DNA of 64,000 nt, taken from positions 1,121,836 to 1,185,835 of the forward strand of contig NZ_JH976434.1 of the NCBI RefSeq assembly GCF_000306965.1, written 5' to 3'. Made by a program: the position numbers and the translations under genes. Positions 8,428-17,864 of the stretch are shown here, in pieces. Origin of the DNA: Amphibacillus jilinensis Y1. GTDB lineage: Bacteria; Bacillota; Bacilli; Bacillales; Amphibacillaceae. The notes under the pieces were generated by a model. The model searched no databases and was not told where the DNA came from. It saw only the letters and a program-made list of their open reading frames with translations. Positions within the stretch are counted from its first letter, which is position 1; the number at the start of each line of letters is the position of its first letter.

Positions 8428-9873
8428 ATGAGTGAAAAAAGTTTTGCCGATTATCAGGTAAGTGACGAGATAAAACAAGCATTAATGTTGCTAAAGTACA
8501 ACACCCCTACAGAAGTGCAAAGCCAGGTAATTCCTTTAGCATTAGAAAATAAAGACCTCGTCGTCAAAGCACAGACAGGGAGCGGAAAAACTGCAGCCTT
8601 TGGTATTCCTATTGCCGACAAGGTTGAATGGCTTGAAAATAAACCGCAGGTCTTAATCCTTACCCCGACACGAGAGCTTGCGGTACAAGTTCGTGAAGAT
8701 ATAACGAATATTGGCAGATTTAAGCGAGTGAAAGCATTGGCCATCTATGGAAGAGAACCTTTTAAACCCCAACAGGATGCGCTAAAACAAAAGACGCACG
8801 TTGTTGTTGGAACGCCCGGACGCGTGCTCGATCATATCGATCGCGACACGTTGCCACTAGAACACATAAAGTATTTGATCATTGACGAAGCAGATGAGAT
8901 GCTTAATCGTGGGTTTATCGATCAAGTTGAAGCCATTATTAATGAGCTCCCCTCCAGTCGTGTGACGATGGTGTTTTCGGCAACCTTCCCTGAAGATATT
9001 AAAAAGCTATGCCATGACTATATGCATGAACCTTCCCATATCGAGATTGCATCAACAGGGATTACCGCTGATACGATTGAACACGCCTTGATTGAAGTGA
9101 AAGAAGGAGACAAGATTCCACTCCTTAAAGACTTGACGGTTATCGAAAATCCAGATAGTTGCTTAATTTTCTGTCGAACGAAAGAAAACGTTGATAGCGT
9201 CTATAGTGAATTGGATCAAGCTGGCTACGCTTGCCAGAAACTCCATGGTGGACTTGAGCAAGAAAAACGTTTTGCTGTTATGGATGGCTTCAAATCAGGA
9301 AGCTTTCGATATCTTATTGCAACAGATGTTGCTGCGAGAGGGATTGATGTTGATGATGTCTCCCTTGTGATTAACTATGATGTTCCATTGGAGACTGATG
9401 CCTATGTACACCGAACAGGCAGAACCGGACGAGCAGGCAACAAGGGAAGGGCAATCACGTTTGCCACCCCTTATGAAGGGAAATTTATTAGAGAGATTGA
9501 GAACTATATTAACTTTGCGCTTCCCACTATGGAGCCACCAGCTCATTCAGAAGTAGTGAGCAACAAGGATGCTTTTGAGGAAAAACAGCGTAGCAAGCGG
9601 ATTGTAAAAAATAATAAAACAGCCCGAATGAATCAGGATATTTTGAAGTTGCATTTCAACGGAGGGAAAAAGAAAAAACTTCGTGCCGTTGATTTTGTCG
9701 GCACCATCGCAAAAATCCCTGGCATCACCGCAGAGGATATCGGGATTATAACCATCCATGAGCAAATGACCTATGTTGAGATCCTAAATGGAAAAGGGTC
9801 GATTGTTATGCAAGCAATGGAGAATACGACGATTAAAGGCAAAAAGTTGAGAGTGAGTAAGGCAAGAAAATAA
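8428..9873 (+). CDS. dbpA: ATP-dependent RNA helicase DbpA (YxiN type)
   Basis: A 481-residue DEAD-box helicase of the usual length. Motifs in order: AQTGSGKT (Lys54), PTRELA, TPGR, DEAD (about residues 151-154), SAT, ARGID and HRTGRTGR. The C-terminal 75-80 residues ([24 protein letters not shown]...) form the DbpA RNA-binding domain, which in YxiN/DbpA recognises hairpin 92 of 23S rRNA. The protein therefore probably acts in large-subunit assembly in the cytoplasm. Ribosome site AGAGG lies 8 nt before the ATG. It is monocistronic and transcribed away from the sucrose operon. Confidence 0.93.
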   Translation: MSEKSFADYQVSDEIKQALMLLKYNTPTEVQSQVIPLALENKDLVVKAQTGSGKTAAFGIPIADKVEWLENKPQVLILTPTRELAVQVREDITNIGRFKRVKALAIYGREPFKPQQDALKQKTHVVVGTPGRVLDHIDRDTLPLEHIKYLIIDEADEMLNRGFIDQVEAIINELPSSRVTMVFSATFPEDIKKLCHDYMHEPSHIEIASTGITADTIEHALIEVKEGDKIPLLKDLTVIENPDSCLIFCRTKENVDSVYSELDQAGYACQKLHGGLEQEKRFAVMDGFKSGSFRYLIATDVAARGIDVDDVSLVINYDVPLETDAYVHRTGRTGRAGNKGRAITFATPYEGKFIREIENYINFALPTMEPPAHSEVVSNKDAFEEKQRSKRIVKNNKTARMNQDILKLHFNGGKKKKLRAVDFVGTIAKIPGITAEDIGIITIHEQMTYVEILNGKGSIVMQAMENTTIKGKKLRVSKARK

Positions 9874-9891
9874 TCATATCGATAACGCCGT

Positions 9892-9918
9892 CCAAGTCCC
9901 CCGTTTGGGGTGACTTGG
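9892..9918 (+). terminator. Stem-loop after dbpA
   Basis: CCAAGTC-CCCC-gttt-GGGG-t-GACTTGG, an 11-bp stem with one bulge, 18 nt after the dbpA stop. No T-run follows, so its termination efficiency is uncertain. Confidence 0.5.
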
Positions 9919-10321
9919 CATAGCCAGCGCTTTAATCCACTTAAACCTTCTAATATTCATAATATCTTCAAGAGTTTGAGAAGCATACATGGATAAGCCT
10001 ATTACTATTGATATTTCACCAAATCGACCATGCCTTAATAGAGCTGGAAACGAGTCAAGCTACTGCTTTTTAAAAACCCGAAGGTTACTAAACATCTAGA
10101 CAATTGACCTCGACTTTTCAAAGTAAGCACAGATAAACTTTTTCAAGTACTTCATGGCAGCTATGAACACAATGCAAACCATTAATTATTGTACTGGTGG
10201 TTTGCATTGCAATTGAATACCCCCGTTACCCCGCCTAACTAAAATATCCATTAAAAGGGAAATGGCTGCACCCATTATGTGCTATGTAATCGTTATATTG
10301 ACCGCATTACTCATCAAAAGC
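9919..10321. other. Intergenic region with inverted repeat
   Basis: No gene recognised. It holds a perfect 12-bp inverted repeat (caatgcaaacca at 10170-10181, tggtttgcattg at 10198-10209) without a T-run. This could be a weak transcript end for the convergent dbpA and deoR-type genes or a relic of a mobile element. Confidence 0.45.
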
Positions 10322-11095
10322 TTAATAAAGCACCTCAATTTTATGGTGTTGAAGCTTCTCTAGCTCTGACTCCGATAATGAACGATCAATGATCATGTAA
10401 TCTACATCCGCACAATTTAGGCTCTGATTTAAATATTTCTGGTTAAACTTATCACTTGTTACCATTAAAACGAGTTCCTTCGAGCGTTTATGAAAGGCTT
10501 GCTTAATCAGTGCTTCTCCTTCCGTAATTTCAGTTGCACCCACAGTAAAATCAAATCCCCGACATGAAACAAATGCAAGATCGACATGATAGCTTAAAGC
10601 ATCGTTGAACGCTTTTGAGCCATTCACAGTGAAGCGCTTAGGTACGATGGAACCGCCAAGTATGTTGACATCTGCAGATGTGTACTCTGATAATAAACTA
10701 GCCGTAATTACACCATTTGTAATGACCTTTAGCCCGTTAAATCGATTTAATTGGTTAACAAGGTGCAAGGCTGTACTACTAGAATCAATAAATAAGCTCA
10801 TGTCATCTTCTATTAATGTCTCAGCGATTTTTGCCATCCGCTCTTTATTCTTCTCATCATTAAACTTGTCTACTTTCATCAGATAGGGGATATCAATCTT
10901 CTGACGATCAATAATTACAGCTCCACCTCTAGTCCGTCGAATAAGCCCTTTATTCTCTAGCTCAATTAAGTCCCGTTTAATTGTTGCTTCACTATAATTA
11001 AGTAAATCAACTAAATCGATTGTCTTCATAAAATTCTCTGCCTTTAAGTGATTAACAATTTTATCTTGCCTTTCCCTTTGAATTGCTGTAACCAT
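10322..11095 (-). CDS. DeoR-family transcriptional regulator
   Basis: 257 residues. The N-terminal winged helix-turn-helix (RQDKIVNHLKAENFMKTIDLVDLL...EATIKRDLIELENKGLIRRTRGGA, residues about 8-57) is typical of DeoR repressors. The C-terminal DeoRC sensor includes SLFIDSSSTA and VITNGV, which bind phosphosugars. It is the last gene of the PTS/aldolase operon, 55 nt after the aldolase, and probably represses that operon in response to a phosphorylated intermediate. A palindrome over the operon's -10 (13924-13936) is a candidate operator. Confidence 0.88.
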   Translation of the reverse strand: MVTAIQRERQDKIVNHLKAENFMKTIDLVDLLNYSEATIKRDLIELENKGLIRRTRGGAVIIDRQKIDIPYLMKVDKFNDEKNKERMAKIAETLIEDDMSLFIDSSSTALHLVNQLNRFNGLKVITNGVITASLLSEYTSADVNILGGSIVPKRFTVNGSKAFNDALSYHVDLAFVSCRGFDFTVGATEITEGEALIKQAFHKRSKELVLMVTSDKFNQKYLNQSLNCADVDYMIIDRSLSESELEKLQHHKIEVLY

Positions 11096-11150
11096 TCTAA
11101 CCCCTCCAATTGATTAAAGGCATGGACATTTTGTCCACGCCTGATCTTAT

Positions 11151-12014
11151 TTAATACAAATCTGCTTTACCAATCGTATTAAGAATTGTAAGCTTGTGTT
11201 TAACAACCTCTTTTACTTTATTATTTGCCGATGGATAGACTTGATTGGGCTCGTAAACACTAGGGTTTTCAAGCAATAAACGTCGTACTTCATCAAAAAA
11301 TACACTTTTTAAATCAGATGACAGATTTACTTTACCTACCCCATATTTTACAGCCTCACTAACCTCAGCATCAGGATTTCCAGACCCTCCGTGTAAAACA
11401 AATGGAATATCTATACGTTCACTTAAATCTTTTAGTAACGTTAGGTTCAACTCCGGCTTAACCTCCTTCGGGTAAAGACCATGGGCCGTGCCAATAGCCA
11501 CCGCAAGCGTATCGATGCCAGTTCGATTGACAAAATCAACAGCCTGGTCGGGATCAGTATAAATAATTGTATCAGATCCGCCTTCATAGGAGTCTCCGTT
11601 ATTACCAATAGTACCCAATTCAGCTTCGACTGAAACACCTACCTTATGGGCAAGCTCGACAACCTGACTTGTCAAAGCTACGTTATCTTCATAGTCAGCA
11701 AGGGAGGCATCAATCATCACAGAGGTATAGCCATTACGAATGGCACGCATCACGTCACCAAGGGTACCACCATGATCCATATGAATAACAACCGGAACCT
11801 TACTTTGGTATGCATATGCTTTTACAGTGGCAACAAAAGCATCACCTAAATACTCTATTTCATCTGGATGGATTTCAAGAATCACTGGTGCATTTTGCGC
11901 CTCTACCTCCTCCATTATTGCTTTTAGCATATCATAGCTACAAATATTAAAGGCTGGCACTGCAAATTTATGAGCTTTAGCTACCTGTAGTAGTGCTTTC
12001 ATTGTATATAGCAA
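11151..12014 (-). CDS. Class II fructose/tagatose-bisphosphate aldolase family protein
   Basis: A zinc aldolase of about 287 residues. The motifs are HMDHGGT (about residue 80) and GTAHG and VLHGGSG, carrying metal- and phosphate-binding His and Gly residues. I chose TTG at 12014 as start: GAAGGGA lies 9 nt upstream and the N-terminus then reads MLYTMKALLQVAKAHKFAVPAFN, like relatives. The ATG at 12002 is too far (21 nt) and a TTG at 12023 touches the ribosome site. It lies 21 nt after the PTS IIBC gene. It would cleave the phosphorylated ketose brought in by the PTS. No 1-phosphofructokinase is in the operon, so the substrate may be a ketose-1-phosphate or a tagatose-type sugar; this is not resolved. 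Confidence 0.85.
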   Translation of the reverse strand: MLYTMKALLQVAKAHKFAVPAFNICSYDMLKAIMEEVEAQNAPVILEIHPDEIEYLGDAFVATVKAYAYQSKVPVVIHMDHGGTLGDVMRAIRNGYTSVMIDASLADYEDNVALTSQVVELAHKVGVSVEAELGTIGNNGDSYEGGSDTIIYTDPDQAVDFVNRTGIDTLAVAIGTAHGLYPKEVKPELNLTLLKDLSERIDIPFVLHGGSGNPDAEVSEAVKYGVGKVNLSSDLKSVFFDEVRRLLLENPSVYEPNQVYPSANNKVKEVVKHKLTILNTIGKADLY

Positions 12015-12035
12015 TTTAAACAATCCCTTCTTATT

Positions 12036-13427
12036 CTATATTGTATTTGTTAATGCTTCTTGCTTTATTGGTTTTTTAAGTAGCCCAATCATTACTGCTG
12101 TCACTAATGTACCTACAACTAAAGCTAACAGATACATAGGCAAGTTATTAATAACATTAGGTATGAACATCACCCACACACCACCATGTGGGGCCATAGA
12201 CGTTACACCAGCAGCCATAGAAATAGAGGCTGCTACTGCTGAGCCTACCATTAAGCTAGGAATTACCCGAATTGGATCAGCTACTGCAAATGGGATAGCA
12301 CCTTCTGTAATATATGAGGCACCTAATACCCAACAAGACTTACCAGATGTTTTTTCTTCCAATGTAAACTTGTTTTTAAATATTACTGTTGCTAAAGCAA
12401 GTCCTAGTGGCGGTGTCATACCCGCCATCATACACGCTGCAATAGGTGCATTAACACCAGCTGACATGAGTCCAATTGAAAAGGTCGAAATAGCCTTATT
12501 TATCGGCCCCCCCATATCCGCTGCCATCATAACCCCAATCAGTAAGCCAAACATCAATCCAGAAGTCTCGCCTAAACCATTTAAAAATTCAGTCAGCCCA
12601 TTTAATACCCATGAAATTGGTGTGTCAATGAGGAAAACCATCGCCATTCCAACAATAGTAATCGAGATTAACGGCACAACAATTAATTGGAAAATAGCTG
12701 AGATTGATTGCTTAACATGTATTTTAGTTGCCGTAAAATCAGTTACATAGCCTGCTAGAATTCCACCGATCATCCCTCCCAGAAATCCCGATCCGCCAGC
12801 CGCTGCTAACGTTCCCGCTATTAAACCTGGAGCAAAGCCTGCTCGCCCAGCAATTGACGAAGCTATCCCCGCCGCTAGAGCAGGCACCATTAGGGCAAAT
12901 GCTGTACCACCACCAATTTGTGATAGTGCACCGGCAATGACATTATATTTCCCGCTGTCGGGATCAGATGCTTCAATTCCAAAAGCAAAACTAATTGCAA
13001 TAAGAATACCACCAGCAATTACAAATGGAAGCATGTAATTGACACCATTCATAAAATGACTATACAACCCCTTTTTATGACTAGATACTGAGCTATTCTC
13101 TTCCGTATCTTTACTGGATTGAAACGTGCCTTCCCCTCTGATCGCCTCTTCTAGAATAGTAATGGGATCTTTGATCGCTTTAGATGTTGACACCTTCTTA
13201 ATCGTTTTCCCCGCAAAGCGACTTAGATCAATCCCTTTATCAACCGCGAGGATAACGACATCTGCTTCTTTAATTTCTTGCTCTGTCAATACATTCTCCG
13301 TTTTAGCGCCCTGAGTTTCAATTTTGACTTGATGTCCCTCCGCTTCTGCCGCTTTTTGCAACTTTTCTGCCGCCATATAAGTATGGGCGATACCGGTCGG
13401 ACATGCCGTAACACCAATGATTTTCAT
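12036..13427 (-). CDS. PTS fructose-family transporter, fused IIB and IIC domains
   Basis: 463 residues. The N-terminal IIB domain begins MKIIGVTACPTGIAHTYMAA, with Cys9 as phosphorylation site. After a polar linker (residues about 100-125) a glycine-rich IIC membrane domain of the fructose family runs from about 130 to 455 (GFLGGMIGGILAGY, MGGPINKA). It imports and phosphorylates a ketose or mannose-type sugar at the membrane, taking phosphate from the IIA protein encoded one base upstream. There is no fused IIA domain, unlike many FruA proteins. The exact sugar is not readable from sequence. Confidence 0.9.
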   Translation of the reverse strand: MKIIGVTACPTGIAHTYMAAEKLQKAAEAEGHQVKIETQGAKTENVLTEQEIKEADVVILAVDKGIDLSRFAGKTIKKVSTSKAIKDPITILEEAIRGEGTFQSSKDTEENSSVSSHKKGLYSHFMNGVNYMLPFVIAGGILIAISFAFGIEASDPDSGKYNVIAGALSQIGGGTAFALMVPALAAGIASSIAGRAGFAPGLIAGTLAAAGGSGFLGGMIGGILAGYVTDFTATKIHVKQSISAIFQLIVVPLISITIVGMAMVFLIDTPISWVLNGLTEFLNGLGETSGLMFGLLIGVMMAADMGGPINKAISTFSIGLMSAGVNAPIAACMMAGMTPPLGLALATVIFKNKFTLEEKTSGKSCWVLGASYITEGAIPFAVADPIRVIPSLMVGSAVAASISMAAGVTSMAPHGGVWVMFIPNVINNLPMYLLALVVGTLVTAVMIGLLKKPIKQEALTNTI

Positions 13428-13428
13428 C

Positions 13429-13887
13429 TTATTCGCCTCCTAAGCTTGTTAAAATAGAGCGTATTTCTTCTGCATCTTTGGCCATCTTGATGCTCGCCTT
13501 AAACTGATCATCCATTAACTTTCTTGCTAAGAAGCTAAGCAGCTCGAGATGCGTATTATTAGCCTGATCAGGAACAGCAATCATAAAAACACACTCAACA
13601 CGTGATCCGTCTAAAGCCAAGTAGTCCGTCAGCTCATCTACATGAGCGAAAGCGATCGTTGGTTTTATTACAGCCTTTGATTTCGCATGTGGAATACCAA
13701 AGCCTTCCTCAACACCTGTAGAAGCTTCTTTTTCTCGCTTTTTTAAATCTTTTATAAAACGTCTTGCACTTGTTATACATCCATTATTTTCAAGGCTTAG
13801 AGCTAGATTATTAAACAATTCTTCCTTTGTCTTAATCGTTAAATCAAAGACAATATTTTGTTTATCTAACACCGATGATATTTGCAT
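13429..13887 (-). CDS. PTS fructose-family IIA component
   Basis: A 152-residue single-domain PTS_EIIA_2 protein. The motif GFGIPHAKS carries the phospho-accepting His (about residue 66). It takes phosphate from HPr and passes it to the IIB domain encoded immediately downstream. AGGAGGGG lies a few bases before the ATG. It is the first gene of the operon IIA, IIBC, aldolase, DeoR, under a promoter with a perfect cre-type palindrome. Confidence 0.9.
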   Translation of the reverse strand: MQISSVLDKQNIVFDLTIKTKEELFNNLALSLENNGCITSARRFIKDLKKREKEASTGVEEGFGIPHAKSKAVIKPTIAFAHVDELTDYLALDGSRVECVFMIAVPDQANNTHLELLSFLARKLMDDQFKASIKMAKDAEEIRSILTSLGGE

Positions 13888-13908
13888 ATCACCCCTCCTA
13901 TCTCAATT

Positions 13909-13924
13909 TGGTAAGCGCTTACCA
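13909..13924. promoter_or_regulatory. cre box of the PTS operon
   Basis: TGGTAAGCGCTTACCA, a perfect 16-bp palindrome with the cre core, between the -10 box and the ribosome site. It should mediate CcpA repression. Confidence 0.65.
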
Positions 13925-13936
13925 TGACAATGTCAT
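13924..13936. promoter_or_regulatory. Palindrome over the PTS promoter -10, possible DeoR operator
   Basis: ATGACA-A-TGTCAT, a perfect 13-bp palindrome sharing one base with the cre box and overlapping the -10 hexamer. The operon's own DeoR-type regulator is the obvious candidate to bind it; this is inference. Confidence 0.4.
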
Positions 13937-13963
13937 TGTAGCACCATGATCTATTTAGTTCAA
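13935..13963 (-). promoter_or_regulatory. Sigma-A promoter of the PTS operon
   Basis: Minus strand: -35 TTGAAC (13958-13963), 17-nt spacer, -10 TACAAT (13935-13940). Confidence 0.65.
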
Positions 13964-14318
13964 TGAAATGAACGAAAGTTTACATTTTGGATTTAATAGA
14001 GGCATATCATGCATTTTAATGAACGAAAACAGTCATTTAGTTTTTTAACTTGGGTGAGCGTTATATGGCAGACAAGGGGAGAAAATGAGATTAGTATTAT
14101 TGCATTTATAGAATGGAAATACTTTGTTAGCAGAAGAAATGACGAAGACATGTTAGTAAGACAAAAATAAACTGATAACAGCATAAGATTATTGTTAGTA
14201 CTACAATGATTCGAATCGTTTGTGGCAAATTGATTCTTAAACCTCAAAATAGAAAATCTATTGAGGTGGGTAGTAGCTCTATGGCATCCGTATAGCCAGA
14301 GGTTTTCAAAGACTAGCA
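13964..14318. other. Intergenic region without a recognisable gene
   Basis: A 124-codon minus-strand frame crosses this stretch, but it has no ribosome site, no family resemblance and it runs through the terminator of the next gene, so I do not call it. A short inverted repeat (ctcaaaatagaaaatctattgag) lies near 14250. Confidence 0.4.
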
Positions 14319-14350
14319 GTAAAAAACGAGCTTGTGCTACAAGCTCGTTT
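14319..14350 (-). terminator. Rho-independent terminator of the GAF/FapA operon
   Basis: Minus strand: AAACGAGCTTGT / ACAAGCTCGTTT stem of 12 bp with a three-base loop, followed by a T-run. It lies 27 nt after the GAF-protein stop codon. Confidence 0.85.
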
Positions 14351-14376
14351 AGTTTGATATTTAACAAGTAATGACA

Positions 14377-16197
14377 TTAAAAACTAAAGTTTAATATATC
14401 CTCTTTCTGTTCAACATTAGCTATGCTATGCCATTCCTTACTGTTTATTTCATGATCAGATAACATAAATTCATACCCATTAAATTGATAGTTTTGACAT
14501 CCCACCAACGCCTGTTGCTGCTGATGCTCATGATTAAATGGACCACTATTTGTTCTTTTATAATAAACAAAAAAGGGCACTTGATATTCCTTTAAAGCAT
14601 GTAGTTTATTCTCAACGTCTTCTAAAAATTTTTCTCTTTCATTAAGCGTGTAATACTGTTTAATTTTACTGTTTTGGTCAATTTGATAGATGATTGGAGA
14701 AATATTTTTCGTTATGGTATCAATAAGTAAAACTTCCTCTTCCTTTAAACTATCTTTGGCTTCTAACACAATTAAAAAACCAAAAGGCAGTGGATTATCT
14801 TCCATTACCATTGAATCGTCAAGGCCTTTAGATGTTAATATAGGTGATATGACTACGCAATTTGTTTCATTAACTAGCTTTTGCATCTCCTCATTGAAAT
14901 ACTTCTTGATAGCTCCCTCTGAAAAACCATATAACGTCTCTCCGCTAAAGGTATCTTCCCATTGATCATTGATCAGGAATAGCTGCTCATCAGCTTCTAA
15001 CCCTATACTACTTGTTATTTTATACTGCCCTTCTTGTTGAAAAGCAAAAAACATTTTTTTAACCCCAAAGTAAAGTTGTAATGTCTTAGCTGTTAGGTGA
15101 GTTAATTCCTCGATCGTTCGGCAATGGTTAATATTTCTTACCAATTTGTTTAGACTAGATAAAACCTTAAACTTCCTATCAATCTTTTGTTTTTGAATGG
15201 CAAGCTCATCAAACATCATTGCATTATTAATTGCTATATAAGTAGAACCTGCTAATGATTCAATTAATTCAAACAGCGATGGATCGTAATCTTCTTTATT
15301 TAATGGTTGGCCTAATGTTACCAAACCCAAAATTTCCTCTTTTACAATAAGCACAATATACTTTGCATTTAATTGCTGAAACACCTCATAATTAACGAAA
15401 AGTTTTTGAATGATATTGGCATCTCGCTCAATATGCAAGACAATCGGTTCACCTCTATAACGTGTGTCAACTAACTCTATTTCTGTATAGTATTTTTGAT
15501 AATTAGTAACGTCACGGTAACCCTTGATTTTTATGACTTCAGTAACAGCATCATATATACCAAAAGAAGTCACCCTACTACCTGATACTTCACTAAATAC
15601 TTCCGTGGCTATCGTGTAGAGTTTTTCCAAAGTCACTTCAGATAACATCACTTTCGTATTTTGATTAATTGCAAACAAGTCGAAATTCTTCTGATCTAAT
15701 TTAGCATTCGATTCTTTCAATTCAGCAAAATAGTTGCAATTTTCCAATGAATTGTTAATTAAACGCATCAAAGCATCTGCAATGATGTAATCATCTTTCT
15801 TAAAATCATCAACAACTTTTCCATTAGTTAAAATAAAACCAACCATGTAATTGTCAACCATAAGCGGAATAACCAATTTGATATTAAACTGCTCTATGAT
15901 TTGCTTTGAAAAAAACGCATCAAAGTTATCGACAACAATATTACCAAAGTGAGCTGGAAAATGACGTAGCTCTGTAGAATCTGGAATTATACATTCATCA
16001 AACGGATATAACCTGTTGTACTTTAAAACATACGCATCGTTACTTTTTATAAATAACGCAGATGCATTTAATGTTAAAATTTCATTTGAAAATTCAAAAG
16101 CAAATTCTGTAATTTGCTCTGTATTAAAACGCTGCGTGAAAAATTCAACAGCCTTTAGCAAACCTTCATACCTATACAAACGCTTTACTCGATCCAT
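14377..16197 (-). CDS. Multi-GAF-domain protein of unknown output
   Basis: About 606 residues from the ATG at 16197, chosen because GGGGGA lies 6 nt upstream; an in-frame start 14 codons earlier lacks this. The protein looks like two or three consecutive GAF-type sensor modules separated by helical linkers (LENCNYFAELKESNAKLDQKN; FDELAIQKQKIDRKFKVLSSLNKL). No kinase, GGDEF, EAL, phosphatase or DNA-binding output domain can be seen. There is no membrane segment, so it is cytoplasmic. It follows the DUF342 gene by 50 nt (9 nt to the longer frame) and shares its terminator, implying a joint function. The ligand and partner are unknown. Confidence 0.72.
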   Translation of the reverse strand: MDRVKRLYRYEGLLKAVEFFTQRFNTEQITEFAFEFSNEILTLNASALFIKSNDAYVLKYNRLYPFDECIIPDSTELRHFPAHFGNIVVDNFDAFFSKQIIEQFNIKLVIPLMVDNYMVGFILTNGKVVDDFKKDDYIIADALMRLINNSLENCNYFAELKESNAKLDQKNFDLFAINQNTKVMLSEVTLEKLYTIATEVFSEVSGSRVTSFGIYDAVTEVIKIKGYRDVTNYQKYYTEIELVDTRYRGEPIVLHIERDANIIQKLFVNYEVFQQLNAKYIVLIVKEEILGLVTLGQPLNKEDYDPSLFELIESLAGSTYIAINNAMMFDELAIQKQKIDRKFKVLSSLNKLVRNINHCRTIEELTHLTAKTLQLYFGVKKMFFAFQQEGQYKITSSIGLEADEQLFLINDQWEDTFSGETLYGFSEGAIKKYFNEEMQKLVNETNCVVISPILTSKGLDDSMVMEDNPLPFGFLIVLEAKDSLKEEEVLLIDTITKNISPIIYQIDQNSKIKQYYTLNEREKFLEDVENKLHALKEYQVPFFVYYKRTNSGPFNHEHQQQQALVGCQNYQFNGYEFMLSDHEINSKEWHSIANVEQKEDILNFSF

Positions 16198-16247
16198 AAG
16201 AATCCCCCATTTATGCACAATTAAGTGAAATCGACCCAATCTTCGAA

Positions 16248-17864
16248 TTATTCAAAAAACAGTTTGCCTTTTTTAACATAATACATCCCTGTCATCGATT
16301 TCTTAAGTTTCTTCTGAATATTTTTAATTTGCATCGTCGTTTCAGGATACGCTTTATAAATGGCTTGTATCTCTCCCTCTCCCTTCGTCTCCAAGAAAGA
16401 AACAATTACTTGCCTTTGTTTTTCCAACATAAACACTTCTTGACTAAGCTTCTCTTGCACATCGAGATTGTTTTCATACTCTTTTAAAGCATTAACTTTA
16501 CCATCAGACTCTTCCTGTAGACTGAAATAGGTTTCATACACTTCTAATTCTCTATTTACTTTCTCTAATTCAATCAATCGTTTTTTATAGTCTTTCAACA
16601 ACGCTTCTAATTGTTGTTTTAATTCTAATCGATTAAAGCCTTCAATTTTAATCTCGGTTTCACGTTCATATTGATTGCCAATAAAAGCTGATATAACCTG
16701 AACCTTTGCTTTGACACTTCCCCCAATTATCTTTCCTTTGTGCTGATCTAAGACAACTTTTTTGGCCATCAAATCACTTCCGATAGAGTAATATCCAATA
16801 TTTATTTCATTCCCCGCGACAATTGTACATTCATTGGCATGTTTTATATACACGTTTTGCGCAGCTTCGATGTAGGCTGTTCCCTTACCAAATACGCCAC
16901 CTTGTATATATACATCCCCTTGTCGAGATATAATCTTATCTATTCCACCAATACCCAACGGGTTTAATATCGAAATATCCTTAGTCGCAGTAACTGAAAA
17001 ACTATCAGTAACCGTCCCGGTTATCTTGATGCTCCCATCAAATTCAATATTTCCAGTGTCTACGCCAACATCCCCCGTAATCACTAACATATCATCAACT
17101 TTAATTTTTCCATTTTCAATGACAACCGCTCCATTTTTCTTCGCATATAGCGTAATGGCGCCATTCTCTTTTACTTCCTTAACAGATTTAGGATCGAACT
17201 TAAAAAGAGATTCGTTTCCTTTTTTAGCTGGAAGTATCTCACCAGTAACTGTCCACCCAGGGGTACCCTCTGTTGCTATAATTTTTTCACCTAGCCAATC
17301 GCCTTTAGCTACTTCATCAATAAGGTTCATTTCATAAAAATTAGCCGAATGATCTTCGTTAATTTGTGGTCTTTTTTCTGAGAGCTCAATATATCTGACC
17401 TGTGCACCTTTTCCATCAACCGGCTCAGCACCCCGCGCAATAACGACCTTTTCGTTAAAAGGAAGTTCGTTTTTAAGAACTTCTGGTAATATACCATCCG
17501 TCACTCCTGCTGTTTCCAGTGCTTTTAATATTTCAGATACCATATGTTTGTGATCACATACTTCAATTTCTTCCTCTAACAAGTTCAACTTTATTGATGC
17601 TTCAAGCAAGTCTTTAGAAAGGATCACTTCAATAATAGGCTTAGCTTCTCCAATAACGACTGGCTCATTTGTGGCATTTTCTATCGCTTGTTTCAGTTGC
17701 ATAAAGTTAGAAATCTTGATCATAGGAAGTTCTGCTAAGATTGAATTAAAATCGAGCAAATTAAACCCCTGTTTACTTACCGCTATCAAGACTAAATGCT
17801 CCTCTGCCCACAAGCTAAAATATTCATGATCAACTAATTTTCTTTGTGTTTTATTTGTATCCAT
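16248..17864 (-). CDS. FapA-like DUF342 beta-helix protein
   Basis: 538 residues. A central region (about 180-390) with regularly spaced Gly/Val/Ile and phrases such as GDVGVDTGNIEFDGSIKITGTV, GDVYIQGGVFGKGTAYIEA is the DUF342/FapA right-handed beta-helix, resembling bactofilin folds. It is followed by a long coiled coil (about 405-490: LELKQQLEALLKDYKKRLIELEK...). The N-terminal 100 residues are a separate acidic domain. Family members include the Vibrio polarity and flagellar-assembly factor FapA, but no flagellar gene lies nearby. It is first in a two-gene operon with the GAF protein. A scaffold role is plausible; the function is unproven. Confidence 0.8.
   Translation of the reverse strand: MDTNKTQRKLVDHEYFSLWAEEHLVLIAVSKQGFNLLDFNSILAELPMIKISNFMQLKQAIENATNEPVVIGEAKPIIEVILSKDLLEASIKLNLLEEEIEVCDHKHMVSEILKALETAGVTDGILPEVLKNELPFNEKVVIARGAEPVDGKGAQVRYIELSEKRPQINEDHSANFYEMNLIDEVAKGDWLGEKIIATEGTPGWTVTGEILPAKKGNESLFKFDPKSVKEVKENGAITLYAKKNGAVVIENGKIKVDDMLVITGDVGVDTGNIEFDGSIKITGTVTDSFSVTATKDISILNPLGIGGIDKIISRQGDVYIQGGVFGKGTAYIEAAQNVYIKHANECTIVAGNEINIGYYSIGSDLMAKKVVLDQHKGKIIGGSVKAKVQVISAFIGNQYERETEIKIEGFNRLELKQQLEALLKDYKKRLIELEKVNRELEVYETYFSLQEESDGKVNALKEYENNLDVQEKLSQEVFMLEKQRQVIVSFLETKGEGEIQAIYKAYPETTMQIKNIQKKLKKSMTGMYYVKKGKLFFE

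Noticed and set aside
12163..12750. 195-codon plus-strand frame opposite the PTS IIBC gene
   Set aside because: It is a shadow of the strongly conserved PTS gene on the other strand.
13993..14367. 124-codon minus-strand open frame
   Set aside because: No ribosome site, no family resemblance, and it overlaps the terminator of the GAF-protein operon.
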